Shown: in pieces, positions 1 through 7,545 of the stretch
Numbering within the stretch: the stretch's first letter is position 1
Layout of the letters: every line of letters starts with the position of its first letter
Origin: CAJQND01 sp051010055
GTDB taxonomy: Bacteria; Pseudomonadota; Alphaproteobacteria; Rhizobiales; CAJQND01
Reading direction: 5' to 3'
NCBI GenBank assembly: GCA_051010055.1
Contig: JBPCVY010000159.1
Coordinates: 1-14,555 of the forward strand
DNA length: 14,555 nt
Translations under genes and position numbers: made by a program
The notes under the pieces: model-generated
What the model was told of the DNA's origin: nothing
Database searches by the model: none
Seen by the model: the letters and a program-made list of their open reading frames with translations, nothing else

Positions 1-2
1 AA

Positions 3-1328
3 CTTATTGAAGATGAAGGGCTTTTGACCGAGACCGCAGGGCTGGTTGAATGGCCGGTTGTGCTCATGGGCGCCTTTTATGAGGCATTTCTTGATGTGCC
101 GCCGGAGGTGATTATCACCTCTATCAAGTCGCACCAGAAATGCTTTTCCGTACGCGACCCAAAGTCCGGCAAGCTGGCAAGCAAGTTCCTTCTGGTGTCG
201 AACCTCGTTGCCAAGGATGAGGGCAAGAAAATCGTTGCCGGCAATGAGCGGGTGATTGCCGCGCGCCTGGCCGATGCCAAATTCTTCTGGGATCAGGACA
301 AGAAGATAAAGCTTGCCGACCGCAACGAGGCGCTGAAGAAAATCACCTTCCACGCCAAGCTCGGCACGCAGTTCGAGCGGGTTGAGCGTATCAAGAAACT
401 TGCCGGCGAACTGGCAGGCGTTATCGGCGCGGACAAGGAAAAAGCGGTTCTTGCCGCAGAACTGTCAAAGGCTGATCTGGTTACCGGCATGGTCGGCGAA
501 TTCCCGGAGCTGCAGGGGCTCATGGGCAAATATTATGCCGAGGCGGAAGGCATTGATGGAGAAGTGGCCGGCGCGATTGCCGATCACTACAAGCCGCAAG
601 GCCCCTCCGACGATGTGCCCGCATCAAAGGTAACCCATGCGGTTGCCCTCGCCGACAAGCTCGATACGCTCACTGGTTTCTGGGCCATCGATGAAAAACC
701 CACCGGCTCAAAAGACCCCTATGCCCTGCGCCGGGCAGCCCTTGGTGTCATCCGCATCATTCTGGAAGGATGGCATCGTTTGCCCTTGCTCAAGGTTTTC
801 AGAGATGAAGACCTCCTTTCTTTCTTCGCTGACCGGCTGAAAGTCTATCTGCGCGATGAGGGCGCCCGTCATGACTTGATTGATGCGGTGTTCTCCCTTG
901 GCGGGCAGGATGATCTGTTGATGATCGTCAAGCGGGTTGAGGCGCTGGGCGCGTTCCTGGATAGTGATGACGGGGCCAACCTGCTTCAGGGCTACAAGCG
1001 CGCGGCCAATATCTTGAGTGCTGAAGAAAAGAAGGGCACCAAGATTGCCAGCTCCGTAAACCCGGATCTATTTGAGGCCGATGAAGAGCGCGCCTTGTTC
1101 GACAGCCTTGAAGAGGCGGAACATCAGGCGGGCCTGTTCATTGAAAAGGAAGATTTCGAAGGAGCCATGGGCTGGCTTGCCCGTTTGCGCGCGCCTGTAG
1201 ATGCCTTCTTTGACAATGTGCTGGTGAATGCGGAAGACGCCGAAGTGCGCGCCAACCGCTTAGGCCTGCTTGCCCGTATCCGGGCTGCCACCTTGCAGGT
1301 TGCCGATTTCAGCAAGATTGAGGGCTAA
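3..1328 (+). CDS. glyS: Glycyl-tRNA synthetase beta subunit, 3' part
   Basis: The cytoplasmic beta subunit works with GlyQ (alpha) in the alpha2beta2 bacterial glycyl-tRNA synthetase, which charges tRNA-Gly; beta carries tRNA-binding and HD-like/anticodon-binding parts. The frame is open from base 3 with no start codon, so the 5' end lies outside the window. About 441 codons are present of the roughly 690-700 usual for the family. Typical GlyS blocks are visible: TGLVEWP-like sequence at the left edge (TAGLVEWPVVL), SKDPYALRRAALGVIRI around bases 690-765, and a DALR-type anticodon-binding C-terminus with PVDAFFDNVLV and a following NRLGLL segment near bases 1194-1275. The TTG at base 24 is an internal codon, not the start. 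glyQ is expected just upstream, and ppdK follows on the same strand after 175 bp. Identification is firm; no disruption seen. Confidence 0.96.
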   Translation, partial: LIEDEGLLTETAGLVEWPVVLMGAFYEAFLDVPPEVIITSIKSHQKCFSVRDPKSGKLASKFLLVSNLVAKDEGKKIVAGNERVIAARLADAKFFWDQDKKIKLADRNEALKKITFHAKLGTQFERVERIKKLAGELAGVIGADKEKAVLAAELSKADLVTGMVGEFPELQGLMGKYYAEAEGIDGEVAGAIADHYKPQGPSDDVPASKVTHAVALADKLDTLTGFWAIDEKPTGSKDPYALRRAALGVIRIILEGWHRLPLLKVFRDEDLLSFFADRLKVYLRDEGARHDLIDAVFSLGGQDDLLMIVKRVEALGAFLDSDDGANLLQGYKRAANILSAEEKKGTKIASSVNPDLFEADEERALFDSLEEAEHQAGLFIEKEDFEGAMGWLARLRAPVDAFFDNVLVNAEDAEVRANRLGLLARIRAATLQVADFSKIEG

Positions 1329-1392
1329 AACCGCCCGCAACAGTGCACCTGCGTCCATCCGGCACTTGATTCTGTGCGCTGTTTGTGACATG

Positions 1393-1413
1393 TGGCGCGC
1401 AACCGGTGTGCCA
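1393..1413 (+). other. Possible RNA hairpin between glyS and ppdK
   Basis: In the 175-bp glyS-ppdK gap, TGGCGCGC (1393-1400) can pair with GTGTGCCA (1406-1413) around a 5-base loop, giving 8 RNA base pairs of which two are G-U. There is no T run after it, so it is not a standard intrinsic terminator. It may be a termination or processing signal after glyS, or chance. The same gap holds an A8 run at 1440-1447 and a GGGGA ribosome-binding site at 1490-1494. I could not pick a convincing -35/-10 pair. Confidence 0.2.
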
Positions 1414-1503
1414 ATTTCGCGATTCCCATCTACGCGCCTAAAAAAAACACGCACCGGAGCAGGGCAGGGCCATAAAAGTGTTTTGAATTGGGGATCAGGG
1501 TTA

Positions 1504-4191
1504 ATGGCGACTTCCATTACAAAATGGGTATACACCTTTGGCGATGGTAAGGCCGAAGGCACCGCTGGAATGAAAGAACTTCTCGGCGGCAAGGGGGCAA
1601 ACCTGGCAGAGATGTGCAATCTCGCCATTCCGGTGCCTCCCGGATTTACAATCACCACAGATGTCTGCACCGCGTTCTATGAAAATGACCGCCAATACCC
1701 AGCCGGGCTCACCGATCAGGTGAGCGCTGCGGTGGCTGAGATTTCCGGTGCGGTTGGCGCAAAATTCGGCGATGCCAAGGACCCGTTGCTGGTATCTGTG
1801 CGCTCTGGCGGGCGGGCCTCCATGCCCGGCATGATGGACACGGTGCTTAACCTTGGCCTCAATGATGAAACCGTAGATGGCCTTGCGGAAAAATCAGGCG
1901 ATGCGCGCTTTGCCTATGACAGCTACCGCCGCTTCATCCAGATGTATTCTGATGTGGTGCTGGGAGTTGAGCACGATTCTTTCGAAGAAATTCTTGAAGA
2001 CTACAAGGACACGGAAGGCTTTTTCCTCGATACCGACCTTGAAGCCGGTGACTGGCGCGAGGTTGTTGCCAGGTTTAAGTCCTGCGTTCAGGAGCATCTG
2101 GATGCGCCGTTCCCGCAAGATGTAAACGATCAGTTGTGGGGGGCGATCGGGGCGGTGTTAGGTTCCTGGCAAAATACCCGTGCGATTACCTACAGGCGTC
2201 TTCACTCAATTCCAGATGACTGGGGCACCGCCGTCAACATCCAGGCAATGGTGTTCGGAAACATGGGCGACCATTCGGCCACAGGCGTTGCGTTCACCCG
2301 CAACCCATCGACCGGCACCAAGGAGCTTTACGGTGAATTCCTGGTCAACGCCCAGGGTGAAGACGTCGTAGCCGGCATCCGCACCCCACAAAACATTACC
2401 GAGCAGGCCCGCCAGGAAGCAAATTCCGATGCGCCCTCCCTGGAAGCGCTGATGCCGGAAGTGTTCGGTGAACTCGCCTCCACCTTTGACCGGCTGGAAG
2501 CTCACTACAGGGACATGCAGGACCTGGAGTTCACCATCCAGGAAGGCAAACTGTGGATGCTGCAAACCCGGGCTGGCAAGCGCACAGCAAAAGCGGCGCT
2601 CAAAATTGCTGTCGATATGGCGCGCGAAGGATTGATCACTGAAGATGAAGCGGTAACGCGCATTGATCCCCTGTCGTTGGACCAGCTTTTGCACCCCACA
2701 CTCGACCCGGCAGCTGAGCGCCATGTTATCGGTTCCGGACTGCCGGCCTCTCCCGGTGCTGCCTGCGGGGAGATTGTGTTCGATTCCGAAGAAGCCGAGC
2801 GCATGAAGGCCATTGGCGGCAAGGTGATACTGGTACGGGTTGAGACAAGCCCGGAAGACATTCACGGCATGCACGCTGCAGAAGGCATTCTCACCACCCG
2901 TGGCGGTATGACGTCCCATGCTGCCGTGGTGGCGCGGGGCATGGGTAAACCATGCGTTTCCGGCGCCGGCGGCCTGCGTGTCGATTATGCCGCCGGTGAG
3001 CTGATTGCCCACGGCGTTACCCTTAAAAAAGGCGATGTGATTACCCTAGACGGCACCACCGGCCAGGTAATGAAAGGCGAGGTGCCGACCATTCAGCCGG
3101 AACTTTCCGGCGATTTCGCCGAAATAATGAAATGGGCAGACGGTGCGCGCAAACTTGGCGTGAGGGCTAATGCGGAAACCCCGGAAGATGCCCAAACCGC
3201 GCGCGAGTTCGGCGCTGAAGGCATCGGGCTGAGCCGCACAGAGCATATGTTCTTTGAGGCCGACCGCATTGTTACCGTGCGTGAAATGATTTTGTCGGAT
3301 ACCGAAGAAGGACGCCGCAAGGCCCTTGCCAAGCTTTTACCCATGCAGCGGGGTGATTTCGTGAAGTTGTTTGAAATCATGGCCGGCTTGCCGGTGACTA
3401 TCCGCCTTCTCGATCCGCCGCTGCACGAGTTTCTACCCCACAGTGAAGAAGAAATCGCAGAAGTTGCCGATGCCATGGGCACCGATGTTTCACTGCTAAA
3501 AGCGCGGGTGGATGAGCTCTACGAGGTCAATCCCATGCTTGGCCATCGCGGCTGCAGGCTGGCCATTTCCTACCCGGAAATCGCAGAAATGCAGGCGCGC
3601 GCCATTTTCGAGGCATCAATTGAGGCAGCCCGTCTAACCGGCAAGCCGGTTATGCTGGAGGTTATGGTGCCGCTCATTGCGATGAAATCTGAACTTGATC
3701 TCGTCTGCCAGCGCATCGTTGCCGTGGGTGAGCAGGTCGAGGCGGAAAGCGGAGAGAAACTTACCTATATGGTGGGCACAATGATCGAGTTGCCCAGGGC
3801 CTGCCTGAGGGCTGCGGAAATTGCTGAAACGGCAGAGTTTTTCTCTTTCGGAACCAACGACTTAACTCAAACCGCATTCGGCATCAGCCGCGATGATTCA
3901 GCCCGCTTTTTGAGCGAATATACCGCCAAGGGCGTCCTTGCAAATGATCCGTTTATCACCCTGGACAGGGACGGTGTTGGCGAGCTTGTAAAAATTGGCG
4001 CTGAACGCGGGCGCGTCACCCGGCCTGACATAAAACTCGGCATCTGCGGGGAGCATGGTGGAGACCCGGAATCGGTGGCGTTTTGTGATGAAGTTGGGCT
4101 GGATTATGTCTCCTGTTCGCCTTTCCGGGTGCCAATTGCGCGCCTTGCCTCGGCTCAAGCGGCCATTGTTGGCAGAAAATCTGCGTTATAA
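1504..4191 (+). CDS. ppdK: Pyruvate, phosphate dikinase
   Basis: Cytoplasmic enzyme interconverting pyruvate + ATP + Pi and phosphoenolpyruvate + AMP + PPi, linking glycolysis/gluconeogenesis and the PEP-pyruvate node. The 895-aa length fits the family. Domains in order: N-terminal ATP-grasp nucleotide-binding half with LLGGKGANLAEM (26-37) and SVRSGGRASMPGMMDTVLNL (98-117); swivelling phosphohistidine domain with GGMTSHAAVVARG, His472 being the phosphorylated residue; C-terminal PEP/pyruvate TIM barrel with GTNDLTQTAFG and the catalytic Cys848 in LGICGEHGGDP. The Thr two residues before His472 is the residue phosphorylated by DUF299-type PPDK regulatory proteins in other organisms, so similar control is possible (inference). 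ATG at 1504 is preferred: it has GGGGA 9 bases upstream and begins with the family-typical TKWVYTFGDG. The open frame extends back to 1270, but that would overlap glyS and adds unrelated sequence. Confidence 0.97.
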   Translation: MATSITKWVYTFGDGKAEGTAGMKELLGGKGANLAEMCNLAIPVPPGFTITTDVCTAFYENDRQYPAGLTDQVSAAVAEISGAVGAKFGDAKDPLLVSVRSGGRASMPGMMDTVLNLGLNDETVDGLAEKSGDARFAYDSYRRFIQMYSDVVLGVEHDSFEEILEDYKDTEGFFLDTDLEAGDWREVVARFKSCVQEHLDAPFPQDVNDQLWGAIGAVLGSWQNTRAITYRRLHSIPDDWGTAVNIQAMVFGNMGDHSATGVAFTRNPSTGTKELYGEFLVNAQGEDVVAGIRTPQNITEQARQEANSDAPSLEALMPEVFGELASTFDRLEAHYRDMQDLEFTIQEGKLWMLQTRAGKRTAKAALKIAVDMAREGLITEDEAVTRIDPLSLDQLLHPTLDPAAERHVIGSGLPASPGAACGEIVFDSEEAERMKAIGGKVILVRVETSPEDIHGMHAAEGILTTRGGMTSHAAVVARGMGKPCVSGAGGLRVDYAAGELIAHGVTLKKGDVITLDGTTGQVMKGEVPTIQPELSGDFAEIMKWADGARKLGVRANAETPEDAQTAREFGAEGIGLSRTEHMFFEADRIVTVREMILSDTEEGRRKALAKLLPMQRGDFVKLFEIMAGLPVTIRLLDPPLHEFLPHSEEEIAEVADAMGTDVSLLKARVDELYEVNPMLGHRGCRLAISYPEIAEMQARAIFEASIEAARLTGKPVMLEVMVPLIAMKSELDLVCQRIVAVGEQVEAESGEKLTYMVGTMIELPRACLRAAEIAETAEFFSFGTNDLTQTAFGISRDDSARFLSEYTAKGVLANDPFITLDRDGVGELVKIGAERGRVTRPDIKLGICGEHGGDPESVAFCDEVGLDYVSCSPFRVPIARLASAQAAIVGRKSAL

Positions 4192-4207
4192 AACAAGTAA
4201 ATAGATT

Positions 4208-4244
4208 GGGGAAACTGGTATTCCACGAGTTATCCAGTTTGCCC
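4208..4244 (+). terminator. Possible imperfect terminator hairpin after ppdK
   Basis: GGGGAAACTGG (4208-4218) can pair with CCAGTTTGCCC (4234-4244): 7 bp, one G-G mismatch, then 3 GC pairs, with a 15-base loop. It starts 16 bases after the ppdK stop, where a terminator is expected. No T tract follows (the next bases are GGTTTCGCC), so it is at best a weak or Rho-assisted terminator. Confidence 0.3.
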
Positions 4245-4257
4245 GGTTTCGCCACAA

Positions 4258-4346
4258 ATTCGCCCAAAGTTTGAGCGAATGTATCTTTGGATGAGCGGGT
4301 TTCTAGCAACTGGTATACATTCGACCGTTTGAGCGAGTGGGCGAAT
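4258..4346. repeat. Nested inverted repeats with repeated TGRGCGAATGT motifs
   Basis: Within the 256-bp gap between ppdK and the cell-wall hydrolase there are two concentric 9-bp inverted repeats: ATTCGCCCA (4258-4266) with TGGGCGAAT (4338-4346), and inside it CGAATGTAT (4276-4284) with ATACATTCG (4315-4323). Superimposed are direct repeats: GTTTGAGCGA at 4269-4278 and 4327-4336, and AACTGGTAT at 4213-4221 and 4308-4316. The word CGAATGT occurs three times in 73 bp (4276, 4342, and inverted at 4317-4323). All pairings are exact by inspection. It could be a cluster of operator sites, a structured leader RNA, or the remnant of a repeat family; the sequence does not decide. Confidence 0.5.
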
Positions 4347-4370
4347 GTGTTGGTTTGGTTTACCGCGATG

Positions 4371-4387
4371 GTTAACCTATGTTAAAC
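4371..4387 (+). promoter_or_regulatory. CtrA-like site (variant spacing) before the cell-wall hydrolase gene
   Basis: GTTAACCTATGTTAAAC has two TTAA half-sites (4372-4375 and 4382-4385) separated by 6 bases; the known CtrA consensus is TTAA-N7-TTAAC. The first half, TTAACCTA, also resembles the TTAACCAT half-site. It ends 60 bases before the TTG start of the hydrolase gene, a plausible promoter position. The one-base-short spacing lowers confidence, but the sequence is nearly identical to the perfect site at 11211-11227 read on the other strand. Confidence 0.4.
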
Positions 4388-4447
4388 GAACCCGTTGTAA
4401 TTTGCAGGTTCTGTTTGTGCCTGTGATTACTCCGGTGAGGGTGAGTT

Positions 4448-5422
4448 TTGCGCGAGCAACACGATAAGTTTGAGCGGGAAGACGAGCCGTTTACGGTTGA
4501 GTCTTTTGAGGATCTTACAGAGTTAGAGCCGTTACAACCGCGGTCAAGCGGTCTTGTGCGCTCTATTCCCTTTGTAATTGCCGGCTTTTCTCTCGTATTT
4601 TGTGTGGCAGTTGTTGGCAGCTATCTGGGCCAAAACGCATCTGCGCGCACCGTTCCGCTCGCAAGCGTGAGTGATTTGAACACTGGTGTGAGCCTGGTCG
4701 GCAAGACCGCCTTCATGACCGAAGAAATTGATCTCGAAAACCACGGCTACACATACGACATTAGTCAGCAGGTCACCGTGTCGCTGAAAGGCGATATGAT
4801 CGACAATATCACGGTTATTCACCGCTCAACCGTGGCTAACGCCTCGGCGCTTGCAACCAATACCGATTTGGCCCGCCAGGGCAACGTGGTCATCACGCCG
4901 GTGGCAGCGCGCACTGACGAAAACATCGTATCCACCACCCCATCAATCCGTAAGCTGGAATCGGTGTGGCGCACCGGGCGCCTTGCGCGGCGCAAAGCGG
5001 TGGGCCGGCATGCCAGTAACAAGAATGAAATGAACTGCCTTGCCAAGGCGATTTATTTCGAAGCCCGTTCAGAGTCCAAGGCCGGTCAGCTCGCGGTTGC
5101 CAACGTGGTGATGAACAGGGTGAAAAGCAAAAACTTCCCGAACAGTATTTGTGCAGTTGTCTACGAAAACCGCTCCAAGAAAAAGCTGACAGGCTGCCAA
5201 TTCTCGTTCACCTGTGATGGCCAGCACGACAACCCGCGCCGCGGCCGTCAGTGGGATCAGGCCAAGAAGCTCGCCAGCAAAGTTATGCAGGGCCATAAAA
5301 ACACCCGGGTCGTGAACGCTTCAGTGATGCATTACCATGCTGACTATGTGCGCCCGAAATGGTCATTCATGATGCGCCGCCTTACCAAAATTGGCCGCCA
5401 CATTTTCTACACCGGTTCCTAA
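4448..5422 (+). CDS. Membrane-anchored cell-wall hydrolase, SleB type (Hydrolase_2)
   Basis: Predicted peptidoglycan hydrolase of the SleB/CwlJ family (PF07486), acting on murein in the periplasm. The 324-aa protein has an acidic cytoplasmic N-terminus (1-35), one membrane segment at about 40-60 (IPFVIAGFSLVFCVAVVGSY), a Ser/Thr-rich linker, a basic stretch near 175-192, and the catalytic domain from about 195 onward: MNCLAKAIYFEARSES, with Glu205 in the EARxE motif as the likely catalytic acid, then VVMNRV and CQFSFTCDG. The start is TTG at 4448: GGTGAGG (4434-4440) sits 7 bases upstream, an in-frame stop lies just before it (TGA at 4442), and the next Met, near residue 76, would remove the anchor. 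Its promoter lies in the repeat-rich gap after ppdK and carries a CtrA-like site; a strong terminator closes the unit. Family assignment is strong; bond specificity (amidase versus lytic transglycosylase) is not decided. Confidence 0.9.
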   Translation: MREQHDKFEREDEPFTVESFEDLTELEPLQPRSSGLVRSIPFVIAGFSLVFCVAVVGSYLGQNASARTVPLASVSDLNTGVSLVGKTAFMTEEIDLENHGYTYDISQQVTVSLKGDMIDNITVIHRSTVANASALATNTDLARQGNVVITPVAARTDENIVSTTPSIRKLESVWRTGRLARRKAVGRHASNKNEMNCLAKAIYFEARSESKAGQLAVANVVMNRVKSKNFPNSICAVVYENRSKKKLTGCQFSFTCDGQHDNPRRGRQWDQAKKLASKVMQGHKNTRVVNASVMHYHADYVRPKWSFMMRRLTKIGRHIFYTGS

Positions 5423-5455
5423 GTTCAATTCTGCAAAACAACCAACCAGTTACCC

Positions 5456-5480
5456 GGCGCCATTTTGAGGCGCCTTTTTT
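5456..5480 (+). terminator. Intrinsic terminator of the cell-wall hydrolase gene
   Basis: GGCGCC (5456-5461), loop ATTTTGA, GGCGCC (5469-5474), then six T (5475-5480). A 6-bp all-GC stem followed directly by a U tract, 33 bases after the stop codon, is a textbook Rho-independent terminator. It isolates the aminotransferase gene from ppdK-region transcription. Confidence 0.88.
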
Positions 5481-5501
5481 GATTGTGCGCTCTTGGAATG
5501 C

Positions 5502-5528
5502 GCAACTGTTCTGATAAGTTGCCATCAG
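5502..5528 (+). other. Overlapping short inverted repeats before the aminotransferase gene
   Basis: GCAACT (5502-5507) pairs with AGTTGC (5517-5522), and CTGAT (5511-5515) pairs with ATCAG (5524-5528). The two stems interleave, so they exclude each other. Whether this is a regulatory switch, a binding site or chance is open; the stems are only 5-6 bp. The good ribosome-binding site AAGGGAG (5547-5553) follows, 6 bases before the ATG. Confidence 0.2.
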
Positions 5529-5559
5529 AGTTTTGGGTTGGGCTCTAAGGGAGACGAGA

Positions 5560-6396
5560 ATGACCGCTTGGACTTTCTGGCAAGGCAGCTGGCACGAAGG
5601 CAATCCAATGGTCATGGGCCCCATGACCCACGGCTCGTGGCTGGCATCTACTGTCTTTGATGGCGCGCGCGCGTTTGAAGGCACCATGCCGGACGTGGAC
5701 CTTCATTGCGAACGTATGGTGCGCTCTGTTGGTGCGATGGGGCTTAAGCAGCTCCATTCAGCAGATGAATTGCTTGAAATCGCCAAGGAGGGCGTGGCGA
5801 AGTTCGGCAGCGATGATGCGCTTTATATCCGGCCCATGTTTTGGGCCGAGGACGGGTTTGTTGCACCGGACCCGGATAGCACCCAGTTCTGCTTGTGCGT
5901 GCACGATGCACCCTTGCCCGATCCCACCGGATTTTCACTCACACTGTCGCCGTTCAGGCGGCCTTCTGCCGAACTTGCCATAACCGAGGCCAAGGCTGCG
6001 TGCCACTATCCAAACTCCGGCCGCGCCTTGCGCGAGGCGATAGAGCGCGGTTTCGACAATGCCCTTATGCTGGACCCGCTGGGCCATGTGGCGGAACTGG
6101 CAACGGCGAACATTTTCTATGCCAAAGACGGCATTGTGCATACGCCCGTGCCCAATGGTACGTTTCTCAATGGTATCACCCGCCAGCGTATCATCGCGCT
6201 TTTGAAAGGCGCCGGTTATGAAGTTTACGAACGCGCCCTTCATGTGCGCGATTTTGCTGATGCGGACGAGGTTTTCTCAACCGGCAACTGGGGCAAGGTG
6301 ATGCCGGTAACGCGCTTAGAAGCTCAGGATTTGCAGCCCGGCCCGATTTATACCCGCGCCCGCGAGCTTTACTGGGACTATGCACACAGCAGATAG
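5560..6396 (+). CDS. Class IV PLP aminotransferase, branched-chain (IlvE-like)
   Basis: Fold-type IV pyridoxal-phosphate transaminase (COG0115; branched-chain / D-amino acid aminotransferase superfamily), expected to move the amino group between an amino acid, probably Val/Leu/Ile, and 2-oxoglutarate in the cytoplasm. Visible residues: Arg52 in the phosphate-binding region, the Schiff-base Lys145 in TEAKAACHYPNSGRA, Glu179 in GHVAELATANIF that contacts the PLP ring nitrogen, and NGTFLNGITRQRI for the phosphate cup. The 278-aa length is below the 300-310 usual for E. coli-type IlvE, and the NY after the catalytic lysine is HY (His149-Tyr150), so this is a separate subgroup and substrate range is not certain. 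ATG at 5560 is chosen over TTG at 5533 because AAGGGAG lies 6 bases upstream. It is a single-gene unit converging with the phosphatase gene, whose stop is only 6 bp away. Confidence 0.88.
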   Translation: MTAWTFWQGSWHEGNPMVMGPMTHGSWLASTVFDGARAFEGTMPDVDLHCERMVRSVGAMGLKQLHSADELLEIAKEGVAKFGSDDALYIRPMFWAEDGFVAPDPDSTQFCLCVHDAPLPDPTGFSLTLSPFRRPSAELAITEAKAACHYPNSGRALREAIERGFDNALMLDPLGHVAELATANIFYAKDGIVHTPVPNGTFLNGITRQRIIALLKGAGYEVYERALHVRDFADADEVFSTGNWGKVMPVTRLEAQDLQPGPIYTRARELYWDYAHSR

Positions 6397-6402
6397 CGTT
6401 CG

Positions 6403-6915
6403 TTATTCCTTAGCAACCGCCACGGAAAACACATTACCTTCCCACGCCTCCGCGCCGCGGCCTATCGAAGCTATCGCGTCGCTCATTCGGCCTGCGCGGC
6501 CAAGGGTTTCATCGGCAAGTTGAACCATGCGCGGGTTAGGTGTTGCCGGCGGTGAAGCGGCACGTAATTGGCGCGCCAGTTCCAACTCATCGCGGTTGGG
6601 CGTGAGAACGCAATGGGCGATATAGCAGGCTGCCGTTGACCGGCTTATGCCGGCCCAGCAATGAATGACCATGGGCCGCTCGCGCTGCCAGTCATGAAAG
6701 AAGTCGATCAGTGTTTCGATGTCCGAGCTGCCAGGCAGGACATATCCTTCGCGCGGGGTAGAGATATCATTGAACGAAAGCTTCAAATGGCGCACGCTAT
6801 CCATCTGGCCGAGATCGGGCATCTCCATCTGCCCGCCAAGCAAGCTAATCACATGGCTTGGCGCATAATCTTGCGCCACCGCATCAAGCTTATTGAGTGG
6901 ACAAACAACGATCAT
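6403..6915 (-). CDS. Small Cys-based (tyrosine/dual-specificity-like) phosphatase
   Basis: Predicted cytoplasmic phosphatase of the protein-tyrosine-phosphatase superfamily (COG5350-like). The 170-aa protein carries the CX5R P-loop HCWAGISRS with nucleophile Cys86 and Arg92, and an upstream Asp50 in FNDIS as the candidate general acid. Substrate (phosphoprotein, nucleotide or phospholipid) cannot be told. The start is ATG at 6915, 13 bp after the HD-hydrolase stop; the longer frame begins with TTG at 6984, would overlap that gene by 56 bp, and adds a Ser-rich stretch that looks like shadow coding. It is the last gene of the minus-strand operon and converges with the aminotransferase with 6 bp between stop codons; no terminator is visible there. 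The same strand order (ygfZ, tag, HD, phosphatase) looks like a conserved Hyphomicrobiales cluster from my knowledge of the group. Confidence 0.82.
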   Translation of the reverse strand: MIVVCPLNKLDAVAQDYAPSHVISLLGGQMEMPDLGQMDSVRHLKLSFNDISTPREGYVLPGSSDIETLIDFFHDWQRERPMVIHCWAGISRSTAACYIAHCVLTPNRDELELARQLRAASPPATPNPRMVQLADETLGRAGRMSDAIASIGRGAEAWEGNVFSVAVAKE

Positions 6916-6928
6916 AACTTTCAAGCTT

Positions 6929-7534
6929 TCATCTGAGCTGCTTGAACTTGGCGAGGAATTTTTCCTGCGCAACCGCCACAGCAAGCGGGCGCAACTTTAA
7001 ACTCGATGGCGGAAAGCCGGCAAGCCCGCGCGGGCGCCCGAACAGGCGGGCGCCGTCTGCAGCGGAAAATCCGGCAAGTTGGGTTGCTTCCAGATAGGCT
7101 GAGACCCTGTCGGCCCTTTTGATTAGCCTGGCATAACGCACAGGCAATTTTGCCGGGAGGTCAAACCGCATGTGAACAGCTTCCTGAAGACGGCCTTCAA
7201 ACGCCCTATAGTCCAAACCAAGGGCGTTTTTGAACGGTGAAATCATGTCGCCGATTACATATTCGGGTGCATCGTGCAACAGGCTTGCAAGGCGCCATTT
7301 GCGGTCTATATCGGGCTGAAAATGGTTCACCAGCCGTTCCACGAGCAAACTGTGCTCGGCAACCGAATAGGCGTGCGGGCCCTTGGTTTGGCCGTTCCAG
7401 CGCGCAACCCGCGCCAGGCCCTGGGCAATATCTTCGATTTCGATATCCAGCGGCGAAGGGTCAAGCAGATCAAGCCGGCGTCCTGAAAGCATGCGCTGCC
7501 ATGCGCGCGGTTGGGTGTCGCTGTTTTGAGCCAT
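6929..7534 (-). CDS. HD-domain phosphohydrolase (YfbR-like)
   Basis: 201-aa HD-superfamily metal-dependent phosphohydrolase (COG1896-type). Motifs: first His in AEHSLLVE (His61), the defining His87-Asp88 in LLHDAPEYVIGDMISPFK, and the distal Asp142 in KRADRVSAYLEA. This arrangement is that of YfbR 5'-deoxynucleotidase and relatives, so a nucleotide-monophosphate substrate is plausible but not shown. The ATG at 7534 lies 11 bp after the tag stop codon; an upstream extension to 7591 would overlap tag and has no family-like sequence. Third position in an operon with tag suggests nucleotide or DNA housekeeping (inference). Family confident; exact activity not. Confidence 0.84.
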   Translation of the reverse strand: MAQNSDTQPRAWQRMLSGRRLDLLDPSPLDIEIEDIAQGLARVARWNGQTKGPHAYSVAEHSLLVERLVNHFQPDIDRKWRLASLLHDAPEYVIGDMISPFKNALGLDYRAFEGRLQEAVHMRFDLPAKLPVRYARLIKRADRVSAYLEATQLAGFSAADGARLFGRPRGLAGFPPSSLKLRPLAVAVAQEKFLAKFKQLR

Positions 7535-7545
7535 GCTTCGAGCCG

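Noticed and set aside
1270..1503. Upstream extension of the ppdK reading frame
   Set aside because: It overlaps the end of glyS, is rich in Arg/Ser/Pro as shadow frames are, and adds 78 residues missing from PPDK; the ATG at 1504 has a ribosome-binding site and family-typical N-terminus.
2206..3012. 268-codon minus-strand open frame inside ppdK
   Set aside because: It is entirely antisense to the strongly conserved ATP-grasp and phosphohistidine regions of PPDK and shows no recognisable protein motif.
5502..5528. Attenuator for the aminotransferase gene
   Set aside because: The two interleaved stems are only 5-6 bp, there is no T tract and no leader peptide rich in Val/Leu/Ile, so an attenuator is not supported.
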